NCBI GenBank assembly: GCA_949775045.1
Contig: OX459097.1
Coordinates: forward strand, 13,416,210-13,480,209
Origin: Metridium senile
Lineage: Eukaryota > Cnidaria > Anthozoa > Actiniaria > Metridiidae
Direction of reading: 5' to 3'
Length of the DNA stretch: 64,000 nt
This document shows positions 40,901-51,200 of this stretch, one piece after another (positions within the stretch are counted from its first letter, which is position 1; each line of letters starts with the position of its first letter). The translations under genes were made by a program, and so were the position numbers. The notes below the pieces were generated by a model. That model saw only the letters and a program-made list of their open reading frames with translations. It did not search any database and was not told where the DNA came from.

Positions 40901-42305
40901 AACTTATTATGTGAGCCGAGTTGTATGCAAAATATTAAACGTAGAGGTAGTGAGTGTGAGTGAGTCTCCCCGATTAGTAGGGCGCACTGCGTCCAGCTAG
41001 AAGATTGAGACGTTAAAAAAGTTATTTATTTTTATTATAGGCTCATTACAGAAGTATATATGAATTCACTGATAAGATCAAACTCAAAATTATGTGGGTT
41101 TTTTTACTTACTTTTCATACTTGACAGATCCAAGGAAACATTGAAAACTTCAAAGATGATTGTCACGGTACAATCGCCTGGCTTAATAATCAGTTATATT
41201 ATACCGCATTTACGGAGGGATGGGCATTATATGCAGAAAACCCTGTGATTGCCGAGGACACAGATACTTACAAGAACGAACTTATGCAGAAATACGGCAT
41301 GCTTAAGTGGCAGGTAATGATTTTGTTTACAGTGCGAATCAAAACTTGAACCGTGGGGACCCAGAAGTATTTTAGAAATCGTTTATTTTCATTGAACACC
41401 TCACAAACATAACTACAACAAGTTTATCGTACTACACATCAGTCAAACTTCTTGCGGTGATATAGTTTTTTCTGAGTTGTTTAACGAACAATAAATGATT
41501 TCTAAAATATTTCTTCGTATCCACGCGTACGGTTTTTTTCTATTTGTTTATATCGAAACTTTAGCGAATGATAGGAAAGACGGAAGAAAACAAAAAGAGA
41601 GTCAATGAAGAAATAAGAAAAGGAATATTAATGGGAATGCATGAATGAAATTCCAAATAAATCGATAAATCGTGAGTGGAGGGACGTTTTTGGAAAAGCG
41701 AAGGGAGAGGGCCCTGGGAACGAGGTTGTGGAACCGAAGGATGGAAACTAAGGAAGGAATAAAGTATGGTAAGAAGGAAATCAAACACTTAAATTAGAAT
41801 TACGGATTATCCCAGTTAAAGAACACGATTCTAATAGTTTTAATTCCTTGTATCCCACCAGATCTGGCGTGCAATTCGTCTTATTGTCGATACTGGTCTT
41901 CACTACACCGGCATGACTCGGGCCGAGGCTATTAAGCTGTTTGATGAAAAGGCCTGGGACGGTTCTGACTTTACAGAAAAGGAAGTTACTCGCTACCAAA
42001 GTGTCTTTGGCCAGGCAACGGCTTACATGATTGGCCAACTCGACATTAAGAAGGCTCGCAAGTATGCAACTGATAATCTAGGGGATAAATTTGATATCAA
42101 AGAGTTCCATTATCAAGTGCTGTCCCAGGGTGCATCACCGCTCGCGTATCTATCTGACCACATCAAGCGGTTTGTTGAGTGCAAGAAGGATTCTGGGAAG
42201 GCTGGCTGTGGTGATATTCTAAACCCACCTAAGATAGGTGGTAAGAAAGAGCATCAATCGGCAGAATACCACGAAGACTACCAACATACGGTCCACTATG
42301 CTTAA
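31984..42305 (+). CDS. Gene C: DUF885-family type II membrane protein (complete, 7 exons, ~788 aa)
   Basis: Exons 31984-32803, 36378-36549, 37595-37856, 38318-38545, 39651-39905, 41128-41313, 41862-42305 (TAA). All introns are GT/AG and all phases agree. The N-terminus has one hydrophobic anchor of about 25 residues (IVALCVIAVICLIVGIVLIA), then a large extracellular or lumenal domain. DUF885 signatures: VNAHESRPGHHIQ near residue 570, TEGWALYAE near 610, and the C-terminal VDTGLHYTGMT followed by KARKYATDNLGD. The HExxPGHH pattern resembles a metal-binding peptidase motif, but the family has no established activity that I can state. The start is set at 31984 because the codon aligned with gene D's ATG is GTG here (31963-31965), while codon 8 is ATG in C and TTG in D. 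Neighbour D is a close duplicate. An alternative start at the next Met (codon 15) cannot be excluded. Confidence 0.88.
32965..33075. repeat. AGCCTGCGTAGC-family repeat
   Basis: TTAGCCTGCGTAGCGGTCCG to CCAACTATGCAGGCG around GGGGAGGGG/CCCCTCCCC blocks that themselves can pair. Intron 1 of gene C. Confidence 0.65.
33106..33410. mobile_element. Foldback MITE with 7-bp target duplication
   Basis: CAAGGGAGCACGGCAGACTG on the left pairs with CAGTCTGCCGTGCTCCCGTG on the right; arms are about 75 bp. Flanked by agtcatg (33099-33105, 33411-33417). hAT-like end sequence. Intron 1 of gene C. Confidence 0.9.
33975..34018. repeat. Solo right arm of the 9833 hairpin family
   Basis: GTCCCGGCTAGCAGGGACAA and CTCGCTTTCATATAAACAGCCCC match the right half of the element at 9833-9968. 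No left arm is present. Confidence 0.7.
34195..34990 (+). pseudogene. Non-LTR (LINE) reverse transcriptase, broken
   Basis: Three frames together give reverse transcriptase motifs in order: HGFRARRSTEIQLL, VMDFAKAFDKVPHNKL, TSGVPQGSVIGPILFL, then FADDTIMY (the polymerase Asp pair) and a thumb region ending KKANSSIGFLRRNL. Frame changes lie near 34215 and 34583, with stops near 34730 and 34856, so it is dead. Endonuclease and most of the 5' end are absent. Inserted in intron 1 of gene C in the same orientation; gene D lacks it at this site. Confidence 0.85.
35061..35760. other. Intron sequence, nothing recognised
   Basis: AT-rich intron 1 sequence of gene C with no coding signature and no clear repeat. 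Confidence 0.35.
35771..36030. mobile_element. Hairpin MITE
   Basis: CTACAATCTTGGACATAAAT on the left pairs with ATTTATGTCCAAGATTGTAG on the right. The middle has CCCCCTTCCCCCCAATGCAA and its rough complement. Confidence 0.85.
36560..36785. repeat. Hairpin ends AGCCCCTCCCAGGGG in intron 2 of gene C
   Basis: GAGCCCCTCCCAGGGG and CCCCTGGGAGGGGCTC are inverted. A matching but degraded pair lies at 61775-61970 in gene D, so the insertion predates the gene duplication. Confidence 0.7.
36825..37410. repeat. 42-bp minisatellite in intron 2 of gene C
   Basis: Units of GATATATCATGATAACGATA plus TATAATGATATACAATGATA repeat about a dozen times. The homologous intron of gene D has a related but more irregular array at 61995-62460. 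Confidence 0.95.
38155..38310. repeat. Composite repeat GGAGGAAAACCGG (also 16165 and ~63515)
   Basis: GATTTTTGCAAAAGGAGGAA, CCGGATAACACGGAGAAAAA and a right part CTGAACCAGGTCTCCCATGA, directly before exon 4 of gene C. Gene D has a degraded copy at about 63500-63610 in the same place. Confidence 0.6.
39906..40520. repeat. ~95-105 bp tandem repeat derived from the exon 5/intron 5 border of gene C
   Basis: Six or more units with GTTGTGGAAACGCCACACAG and AAGGGAGTCGTCATATGAAT start directly at the exon 5 donor. The unit near 40439 still includes ATCACATACAGGT, copying the last exon bases and the GT. Confidence 0.85.
40925..41045 (-). repeat. Repeat shared with 16020-16140 (opposite strand)
   Basis: AACGTAGAGGTAGTGAGTGT and ATTGAGACGTTAAAAAAG match the complement of the copy in gene B. 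It ends 80 bp before exon 6 of gene C. Confidence 0.7.
41346..41534. mobile_element. Hairpin MITE in intron 6 of gene C
   Basis: AACCGTGGGGACCCAGAAGT and TTTTAGAAATCGTTTATT pair with AATAAATGATTTCTAAAA and CGTATCCACGCGTACGGTT on the right. Confidence 0.75.
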
Positions 42306-42399
42306 TGAAATCCAAGACAACCTAACGCCAGGCAGTTTACAGCTTGAACAACACTGAACCTAAGTATAAGTCCACTATGGAATAACTCTTTAGGTCTTA

Positions 42400-42560
42400 A
42401 AGAAAACCAGGATAAGCACTAGACCAGGATTAGCACTAACCCAGGATTAACTCTCTAGGTTGTATTAAGAATTCAACCAGGATTAGCACTAACCCAGGAT
42501 TAACTCTATTAGTATAGGTTGTATTTAACCCAGGATTAACTCTCTAGGTTTTATTAAGAG
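42400..42560. repeat. Minisatellite ACCAGGATTAGCACTAACCC downstream of gene C
   Basis: Repeated AACCCAGGATTAACTCTCTA and GGATTAGCACTAACC units. The same array resumes at 44515-44690, so 2 kb of other repeats has been inserted in it or between two halves. Confidence 0.85.
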
Positions 42561-42562
42561 TT

Positions 42563-42960
42563 CAACCTTAGGGTCTCTCCTATCCCCTTGTCCCCTGGGG
42601 GATATCCCTAAGGGATCCCTTACATGTCCCCTGTCCCTAGCATGCACCCTCATATACTACGTGTCTCTGCTATCCCCTTGTCCCCTGGGGGATATCCCTA
42701 AGGGATCCCTTACATTTCCCCTGTCACTTGCATGCACCCTCAAATACTATGTGTCCGAGGGTGCATGCTAGGGACAGGGGACATGTAAGGGATCCCTTAG
42801 GGATATCCCCAGGGGACAAGGGGATAGGAGAGACGCGTAGTATATGAGGGTGCATGCTAGGGACAGGGGACATCTAAGGGATCCCTTAGGGATATCCCCC
42901 AGGGGACAAGGGGATAGGAGAGACGCGTAGTATTTGAGGGTGCATGCAAGGGACATGGGA
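42563..42960. repeat. Palindromic block of TCCCCTTGTCCCCTGGGGGA units
   Basis: Two ~95-bp units in one orientation (42563-42755) face two in the other (42758-42960). Each has ATATCCCTAAGGGATCCCTT, itself a palindrome. Confidence 0.9.
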
Positions 42961-42961
42961 C

Positions 42962-43437
42962 AGAACTAATTTTACGAAATTAAGAATTAGTAATCACAAA
43001 CTAGCTATACAGGGAGATTTGAAAAGAAAGAAAAAGAGTAAAGACTCTGTATCTTCTGTGACAAAAATGAAATTGAAACAGAAGAACACTATCTCCTCAA
43101 ATGTCCTCTGTACTCTGATTTACGTTCTCAATTGTATAATAAATTAAATAATCAAAAAATAGATACAAATAATTTAAACATTTCAAAACTATTGAAATCA
43201 AATAATCACACTGTTTACTATGTATCCAAATATATTCTAAAATGTCTTGATATAAGACATGAACTTTCTCAACAAAACAAAAATTGTAAGAACATTAATG
43301 AGAATATCTTAAAAATCAATCATTGTAATTAAATCAACTTTCCTTATATACTTATATACTTATGTTCATGTTCATTTATTTTTTAGCAATACCTGTAAAT
43401 TTAATAAGGTCATGCAAATAAAGTTTATCTATCTACT
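42962..43437 (+). mobile_element. LINE 3' end with CCHC-like knuckle, frameshifted
   Basis: Joining two frames gives a motif of the type CxxC-x(4)-IETEEH-x(4)-CPLYSDLR, the C-terminal zinc-knuckle of several LINE reverse transcriptase proteins, then KYILKCLDIRHELSQQ and a stop. The 3' end reads GCAAATAAAGTTTATCTATC. It sits between two minisatellite blocks. Confidence 0.7.
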
Positions 43438-43845
43438 AGGGGACAAGGGGATAATAGAGACATATGGTTCATGCTAGGGACAGGGGACAGGGGACAGGGG
43501 ACAGGTAAGGGATCCCTTAAGGACATCCCCTAGTGTACAAGGGGATAATAGAGACACATGGTTCATGCTAGGGGAAGGGGACAGGTAAGGGATCCCTTAA
43601 GGACATCCCCTAGTGTACAAGGGGATAATAGAGACACATGGTTCATGCTAGGGGACAGGGGACAGGTAAGGGATCCCTTAAGGACATCCCCTAGTGTACA
43701 AGGGGATAATAGAGACACATGGTTCATGCTAGGGGAAGGGGACAGGTAAGGGATCCCTTAAGGACATCCCCTAGTGTACAAGGGGATAATAGAGACACAT
43801 GGTTCATGCTAGGGACAGGGGACAGGTAAGGGATCCCTTAAGGTG
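43438..43845. repeat. ~80-bp minisatellite with GGGGACAGG and GGGATCCCTTAAGG
   Basis: Five near-identical units containing GAGACACATGGTTCATGCTA and ACATCCCCTAGTGTACAAGG, related to the palindromic block at 42563-42960. Confidence 0.95.
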
Positions 43846-43849
43846 GCTG

Positions 43850-44270
43850 GACCCAATAATATTTCGTGAGTACCGTCCGCATTTGAAGCTCCAGTATAAA
43901 AACGCGTTAAGTTCGATTTCAAATCCACTTGAACACATTTCTTTCATAAAGACTGAATTACGATTTAGGATGTTTTTTTGAGAAATCGGACATAATTTCA
44001 ATTGATTATTACGAAATATATGTTTTAGCCTTGAGTCCAATATTAGCCAATGTTTACTTTTTTTCGCGGTTTTGTATACAATTTCAAAATCGTAAAACTC
44101 GTCTATTTGTTTTTTAATAAAACTTTATGAGGGCTTCAAGCTATTATTGTTTGGTAAAGTCTCTGATTTTCATGTTCATTGGGAAGTTTTATAGGTATCT
44201 AATGTAGACGCAAAGTTGAGTAATATTGAGATACTGCTCAAAGATTTTGTGCTCTGGGAGTTCTAATAAT
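43850..44270. other. Intergenic, nothing recognised
   Basis: AT-rich sequence starting GGTGGCTGGACCC; a weakly similar start (GGTGGCCCGGTAC) occurs at 44825, possibly two copies of one repeat. No coding signature. Confidence 0.3.
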
Positions 44271-44273
44271 TTT

Positions 44274-44498
44274 ATGTTTGGCATAACAAGACATTCCTTC
44301 ACACATTTGCATGATTTCACGGCGCTTGGCTGCCCTACGAATCATTTCCGAAGTATGGTAATTATATACAGATGCTTCGCTAACGTTACCGTGCGCGTTT
44401 CAAAAGCACATTACCATACTTCGGAAACGATTCGTAGGGCAGCCAGCGCGGTGAAATTATGCAAATGCTGTGAAGGAATGTCTTGTTGTGCCAAACAT
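44274..44498. mobile_element. Foldback MITE with ~90-bp arms
   Basis: ATGTTTGGCATAACAAGACA, GGCTGCCCTACGAATCATTT and TTCCGAAGTATGGTAAT on the left pair with the complementary blocks on the right. Confidence 0.9.
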
Positions 44499-44514
44499 CA
44501 AACATGGTTCATTA

Positions 44515-44690
44515 AACTAGGATTAGCACTAACCCAGGATTAACTCTCTAGGTTTTATTAAGAGTTCAACCAGGATTAGCACTAACCCAGGATTAACTCT
44601 CTAGGTTTTATTAAGAGTTAAACCAGGATGAGCACCAACCTAGGATTAACTCTATAGGATTTATGAAGAGTTCAACCAGAAAAGCAATAA
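44515..44690. repeat. Minisatellite, continuation of the 42400 array
   Basis: Three units of AACCAGGATTAGCACTAACC with TCTAGGTTTTATTAAGAGTT. Confidence 0.85.
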
Positions 44691-44819
44691 CTATTAGTAA
44701 TAAGTTTAGTGTTATTATGAGTGAATAATCTGAACCCAGGTGTAAATGACAACAACAGTGTGTTATTTTCCGTAATTTATCCTTGTAACATCACATCTGA
44801 TATAGTTGTAACTAGACCC

Positions 44820-46530
44820 ATTAAGGTGGCCCGGTACTATTGACTTTGCGGGATAAACATAATTTTGTAACGCATTATTTTGCATCTAAACTTTGTCCGA
44901 TTTCTACGACATTTACACATATAAATCTCAGAACTTTGAAGTTTTAGCTAGTCATATTTTAAGTGCGATTTATGGAAACTATAACGAGAAATAATGTTTT
45001 TTTTTTTTAAAGCACACGCTTTACTAAAATTGTCAATAAATCAAAATTTAGAAGATGAATTTTGTTCTTTTTTTGAGAGAATGTTATTTGGTTATATGAA
45101 AACATATTGTAGCAGTTTTATTCAAATATTGACCTTAGAATTTTTTTCACAAACGTTTTTATATTTTTACGCGCAAGATTAATATAAAAATACCATTGCT
45201 CAAATCTCAATAAGAATTAAAACAGAGTTACAAATTTACCTGTAGAAAGAAAGACCAATACCTCTTGTAACTTCTAATCACAAAATAGCGACTTTGAAGC
45301 CAACATTGCTTGCTCTAATTTCTTGAAGAGCTTGTCGACATATTATTGTTCACTGCGTAGTGAGCATTTCGAAAATATATCTACTCAAGTTTTTGATGTT
45401 TGACCTTGATTTTTCTATATAGCGTAGATACATGCTTAAGAGTCATGACTGTGAAATGTGGTCTTCTGTGCTGCTCTAAAAATGACAAAATTAGCGGCCA
45501 ACGTACAGCAAGCATGGTGCGCGTTTATTATACCCCGTTTGACTTCCAAGGAAAACCCTTCGCGTTATGTTAATCTACATCAACTTCACACCCTCATAAT
45601 TCGTGACCAGATTCTGCACGAGGAATGTCTTTTTTTCCGAATACAACGACAATTGAGGCGTAAACGCTGCGTCTTTTTTCTATAACGTTAGTTGAACTAT
45701 TAACAAGGGGCCATTTCGCATGCGTGTCACGCTTGAGTTGTCCTGGTCATAGCACTTGCTCGTATCACGTTCTCTCAGTAGAGGTGCTCACATAAATATG
45801 AGTTCAAGATATCCGTTTTTTCTTCTTCTGCAATTAATTGATCAGACTCAAATATTAAGGCTGATATTGAATATGTGTCCTATATGCGATTCAAGCGAAA
45901 TCATTGGAGTATAGTTTCGAGAAAAAATGTTAAAAGAGTCATTCAAGCTGACTCGCGGAGAAGAGAAAATGGCGACTGTAACGTACTTTGTAAACATACT
46001 TTGCCGTCGGTGTAACTCAGGAAATAAGACTATCTGATGCCAGGTCTTTTAACACCATGAGTGGGATGCTATTTGTACTGTATCACAACATTTTGTGTTA
46101 AAATCGACTGCAATGGGTAGCGAAAATTTTCACATTGCCTTCATGTCATAATTCTAAATTCGGGTTGTTCGGCATTTTTCATCTTGAAATGTTATTAAAT
46201 GTAGTGAAAATACCAATGTGTTTTAAGCAGAAATGATGATATCCATATGCATTGGTAATGTTTTATAGTGGATCTTTAATTGGAAAATTGGGGAAGATGG
46301 ATTTTTTTGCCAATCAAAGATGTAAACATTGTTTACATGGTCATTATTAATTGGTGAAAACTCTTGAACTTCGAAATACTCGAGCCTGAAATAAGTCACA
46401 TTTAGTTTATGTACCATTCATGAAAGGAGATCCTCGATATCCCAGCAATCGAACAATTTGTTGGCTTTTTATGAAGCATCAAACACAGTATGATTATGCG
46501 AATATGGTTATTATTATTCTTGATTAGTAT
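44820..46530. other. Intergenic, no gene recognised
   Basis: AT-rich, unique-looking. Short open frames (for example 45458-45685) lack family signatures or splice context. Could be an old non-coding element. Confidence 0.35.
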
Positions 46531-46532
46531 AG

Positions 46533-46693
46533 GTAATCATATGGTTTCGAGTTCAATTTGGGATTAATTCGCACGAGTGTGTTTTTCAAAGAGTACAAAT
46601 TGCACGAGACCGTAGGTCGAGTGCAATTTGGCTCTTTGAAAAACACACGAGTGCGAATTATCCCAAATTGAACGAGAACCCATATGATTACTT
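46533..46693. mobile_element. Hairpin MITE
   Basis: TAATCATATGGTTTCGAGTT and GGGATTAATTCGCACGAGTG on the left pair with CACTCGTGCGAATTATCCCA and GAACCCATATGATTA on the right; its inner loop has GAGTACAAATTGCACGAGAC. Confidence 0.85.
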
Positions 46694-47098
46694 ATTAAGG
46701 CCAAGTAAAAAAAACCATATGTTTATCGTCCCCGCCCGCTTCAATTTTTTGGGCCGCACGGATTTTTTTATTATTTGTTATTACAACATCAGCTTTAATA
46801 AATACGAAGAAGATAAACAAAAAATATTCAAGTTGTACGTTTGTATATTTGTTGCTGTTTAGAATATATTTGAACATTATATCAACCAAAGTTGCGTATA
46901 TTTATTGACTCTTTTTCCGGAAAATTCGATCCTTTTCCCTCGTAGGTACCTGGAATCGTCATTACATGGGTTAAAGCTGTGAATAAAACAACTTATGGGA
47001 AATAATAAAAAATAAAAACGCCCGCCCGCCCGCCCGCCCGCATTATTTTAATTAAAAATTCGGACGATAAACATGTTTTTTTTTTACTTGGCCTAATA
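46694..47098. mobile_element. Foldback element with GCCCGCCCGC tract
   Basis: ATTAAGGCCAAGTAAAAAAA with ATGTTTATCGTCCCCGCCCG pairs with ACGATAAACATGTTTTTTTT and TTACTTGGCCTAAT on the right. A (GCCC)n run lies at 47021-47040. It abuts the previous hairpin. Confidence 0.8.
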
Positions 47099-47099
47099 A

Positions 47100-47937
47100 T
47101 ATACATGAAAAAAACTCAAGCTCTTTTTCAATTTTTTTGGTCAGTTTTCGGCTAGTAGCGCGCGCCAAAAATGACGTGTTGACGTCGTAAGCAAGCGCGC
47201 GCTCGAACTCAAGCGGAAAATTCAAAACTTTCTACTCAAAACTTGGTCAGTTTTTTGTATTTTTCTTACAAATTTTCGACGATTTTTGAAAGAATTGCCA
47301 CTTAAAGTGTTTTTTAAATTACTGTCAAGCATTAGTGACTAAAATGATTTAAGAATAAAGCCTATCATAATCGATTTATTTTTTTGTAATTTGCACTGTA
47401 CGGAATGTAATTTGCACCGTGTTACACTTGAACTGCACTGCTCTCAGCCAATCAAATTCGAGTAATTTTTTCATGTATATTATTACATGGCTAACTTGTG
47501 AGAGAGAATACCACACAAATTCCATTTGATTTTATGTCCTTTCTTTCTGTACTTTCGATTTATCATGTTTGATTTGTTAGAAAAAGTGGGTAAGGTAGCG
47601 AAATTTTCAATTTTCTGCCATAAAAAGTGCTGCTTTGCCTAGAATTTTGGCTCCTTCTGTGTGTACCGGAAACCGGAAACCTATTGTATTCTTTGTTAGC
47701 TTCATTCATTGTTTAAATCAAGTCTTTTGTTCTTTCTATTGATTTACGTAGACTGTGTTTCTGCTAGACACTCACAAATAGCGATGGAAATGATAAGAAA
47801 GATAGATAAATATAACAAAACGCGATAGCTTAGCGACATTTTGTTACAAGTGAACGAGTGGGTAGCCTGTGGTGAGCCTGCATTGCGATGCCACAGTACA
47901 GCATTTCGCGCATGATCATGCAAAATGGCCCCTTGTT
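47100..47937. other. Intergenic, nothing recognised
   Basis: AT-rich DNA with a GC-rich palindromic patch near 47150-47205 (GCGCGCGC flanking ACGTGTTGACGTCG). No gene seen; may contain distal promoter of gene D. Confidence 0.3.
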
Positions 47938-48281
47938 GACCAAGACTGGTGAAGTGTTTGTTTAACGTCACGTGATTATGCTTAGTTGCGTTGCCAGGCA
48001 TTCCTTGTTGTCGAGAAATTAAAAAAAAAAACCTGTGAGATTAAATCAAAATCTTTTTTATTATTATTATTATTATTATTAAATACAAAATTAAGACGTT
48101 TTACAAACAAGGTCGATATAATACCGCAGGAAGCCCACACAACTGGAACGTGTAGTAACGCTTGATTGCTTTTCAATAATTATTCTTATTGGCGTCTCTA
48201 TCGTCTCACTGTTACAAGCTAGTCAACTGACTCGCCACGATATCAGCTACTCTTTTAGGAAATTGGGAATAACTCCTCATT
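47938..48281 (+). promoter_or_regulatory. Upstream/5'UTR region of gene D, shared with gene C
   Basis: Duplicate of the gene C upstream region. It keeps the palindromic E-box TCACGTGA (47968-47975), followed by a T/A tract that here has become a (TTA)n run near 48058-48085. Homology to C starts near 47938 and runs into exon 1, so the duplication carried its own promoter. Confidence 0.5.
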
Positions 48282-51200
48282 ATGACTCTCAAATCGGAGG
48301 AGTTGACCGAGGAGAAAGAAGTAATGTTCAGCAAGCCCAAAGGCCGTTACTATTATGGCATTGTGGCGCTATGTGTGATTGCAGTTATCTGTCTTATAGT
48401 TGGGATAGTTTTGATTGCCGTTGGTGCGTCCAAGCTCAAGTGCTCTGACCAAAAACCACTTGTTTCAACGCAGGACAAGCAAGATTTCTGTGATTTCTCG
48501 GAAGAAGCTAAACAAGCTGGGATAGAGAAATTCCTAGATAAGTTAAAGAAGATCTACTACGAGGTACATCCGTTCCTCATATACGACGATCCTGCGGTAA
48601 AAGACAACCCTGACAAAGACGCCGCCACAGAACGGGTCAAAAAAGAGTACGCTGCTTACGATCCTTCACCTTCAACCTTGAAAAAACGAACCGACGCTGC
48701 ACAAGAACTTCTTAAAGAGATAAAGGGCCTCAAAATCGACCAAGATAAACTGAAACCGCGTGAGAGAAAAGTATTTCTACAAATACAGCACTTTCTAAAA
48801 CTTATATTTGGCCAACCCTACGATGTAAACTTCTATGCTGGAGATTGGATGCTTGGTCCAGATATTTTCTGCTACGTGGGGGGCATTTGCAGAACTTTGT
48901 CTACTCTAAAAAGCGTAACGCCATGGCTTAAACCTAAAAGTTTGGACGATGTGAAAATCATCGAGGAAAAATTGAAGACACACAAGTCTTCAGTGGAGTT
49001 GTACGCTGATAATATGCGCATGGGGGTACGGAAAGGGATGGTCCGAAATGTCGACGCTTGCTTGTCTGGGATGTACAGGATAGGAAGAGCATACTATAAC
49101 ATATCAAGAATGAACGAAACAGGTATGTAGAAAAAAAACTTAAACTTCTCTTTATAATCAATATCATAGACATATAATCGCGAACAGCACTCGAGAAGCC
49201 TTTTGACATATAAACTTATCGCTTCAGTCAATCCACTGGCGTCATTCTAAACAATATAAATGAAAATATTTAAATATTCTTTACAACAACCAACCCCGGC
49301 CTTGGGTTGCATGCCCCTAGGGGGCACGTTCTTGTGCGATAAGTAGCGGAAGTGCAAACAATCTAACTCGACCGTGATTGGTTGTTGTAAAAAATTTTTC
49401 ATTTATATTGTTTAGAATGACACAAGTGGATTGACTGAAGCGATAAGTTGTGTCAAAAAGGCTTCGAATCGTTCACGTCTTGTGTGCTGTCCACGATTAT
49501 ATGTCTATGATTATAAAGAGAAGCTTAAGTTATTTTTTTTTCTTCCAGTTATTTATCATAATATCTTGGGTGACCTATGTTAGGGAATCTGTGAATTCTG
49601 TTTTAGGTCTACCTCGGACCATTAGATTCTTATAATTAGACGATTGTAATTAGATAATTAGACGAATGTAATGTTCTCGAAACTTGATTAAATAAATAAA
49701 TAAATAAATAAATACAATTGCTTGAAACCTAACCAAACAATAGCGGTACTGTATTAGATGGCCGACCAAAACGCAGCTTTCGACTGGTGATGATGTATTA
49801 GTATATCGTAGAAGCTAGCGGAGCATGGGTGGATGCCAATGATTGTACCTCCGCTTCTACTAAAACATCACCACCAGTCGAAAGCTGCGTTTTCGTTGGC
49901 CCCCTAATACAGTACCGCTTTTGTTTGGTTAGGTTTAGGGCAATTGTATGGAAAGACTCTATTGTTTTTTAAACCAATCCTAAACTACGGTGGCCCATAT
50001 ACGCAATGCTTGAATATATATTTTTGGGCACAAGTATGTTATAAATGAATAAAATGTTACTTCTTAGTGCACAAATATATATTTATTAAATGAAATATAT
50101 TTTTAAACGCATAAACATATTTCTCAATACACAAAAGTTACTCACAGTACACGAATATATTTTCTCAATACACAAATGTTACTCACAGTACACGAATATA
50201 TTTTCTCAATACACAAAAGTTAAGACTCACAATAGACGAATATATTTTCTCAATACACAAAAGTTACTCACAGTACACGAATATATTTTCTCAATACACA
50301 AATGTTACTCACAGTACACGAATATATTTTCTCAATACACAAAAGTTAAGACTCACAATAGACGAATATATTTTCTCAATACACAAATGTTACTCACAGT
50401 ACACGAATATATTTTCTCAATACACAAAAGTTAAGACTCACAAAAGACGAATATATTTTCTCAATGCACAAAAGTTAAGACTCGCAGTACACGAATATAT
50501 TTTCTCAATACACAAAAGTTTTACCGGCAACTGGGACCGACTCTGCACTAATAGAGACCTGGTTTAGTTTAGGGAAAGCCATATTTTGTCTTCACAAGCT
50601 AGCATGTTTTGTTACAGCTGTGGTGTATTAACACAACTTTTATTTGCGTTTTGTCCAAGCTGTGGACAAAACAGCGATGAATTACTCAGATACTATTTCC
50701 AGAAGGGATTCTCACAAAAGAAGATGTTGGGGACTGAAAAGAAGGCATATATCCTATCCTATCCTAGTATCTATACATCGATGTATAGGGAAACCGTACG
50801 GGTTGAGTTTATCATACCCATCAGTATGCCACGCATAGTTAGGTCCAGGATTCGTATACTGTCTTCTCTTTAGGATCCAGCTCTCGACAAAGCCCCTCGA
50901 CTACCGCCGGCTTCGTGCTACATGTACTTGAATACCTTTCAATCTGAGGGTATACCAGTGCGAACGATATCCTCCCGAACACCCCGGGCCATTCAAATTA
51001 TTAATTATTTCCTGGCGTACTTCGATCTGAATGTTGTAGGATGCATGCCTTCTTTTCAGTCCCATGTCATACAATTGTGTTTGAAGACTTCACAGAGACA
51101 TTTCAGTGTCGTGATATTTCGCCAAAAACAACATCTTCTTTAGTGAGAACCCCTTCTGGAAATAGTATCTGAGTAATAAATGTTGTATTAATGCACCACA

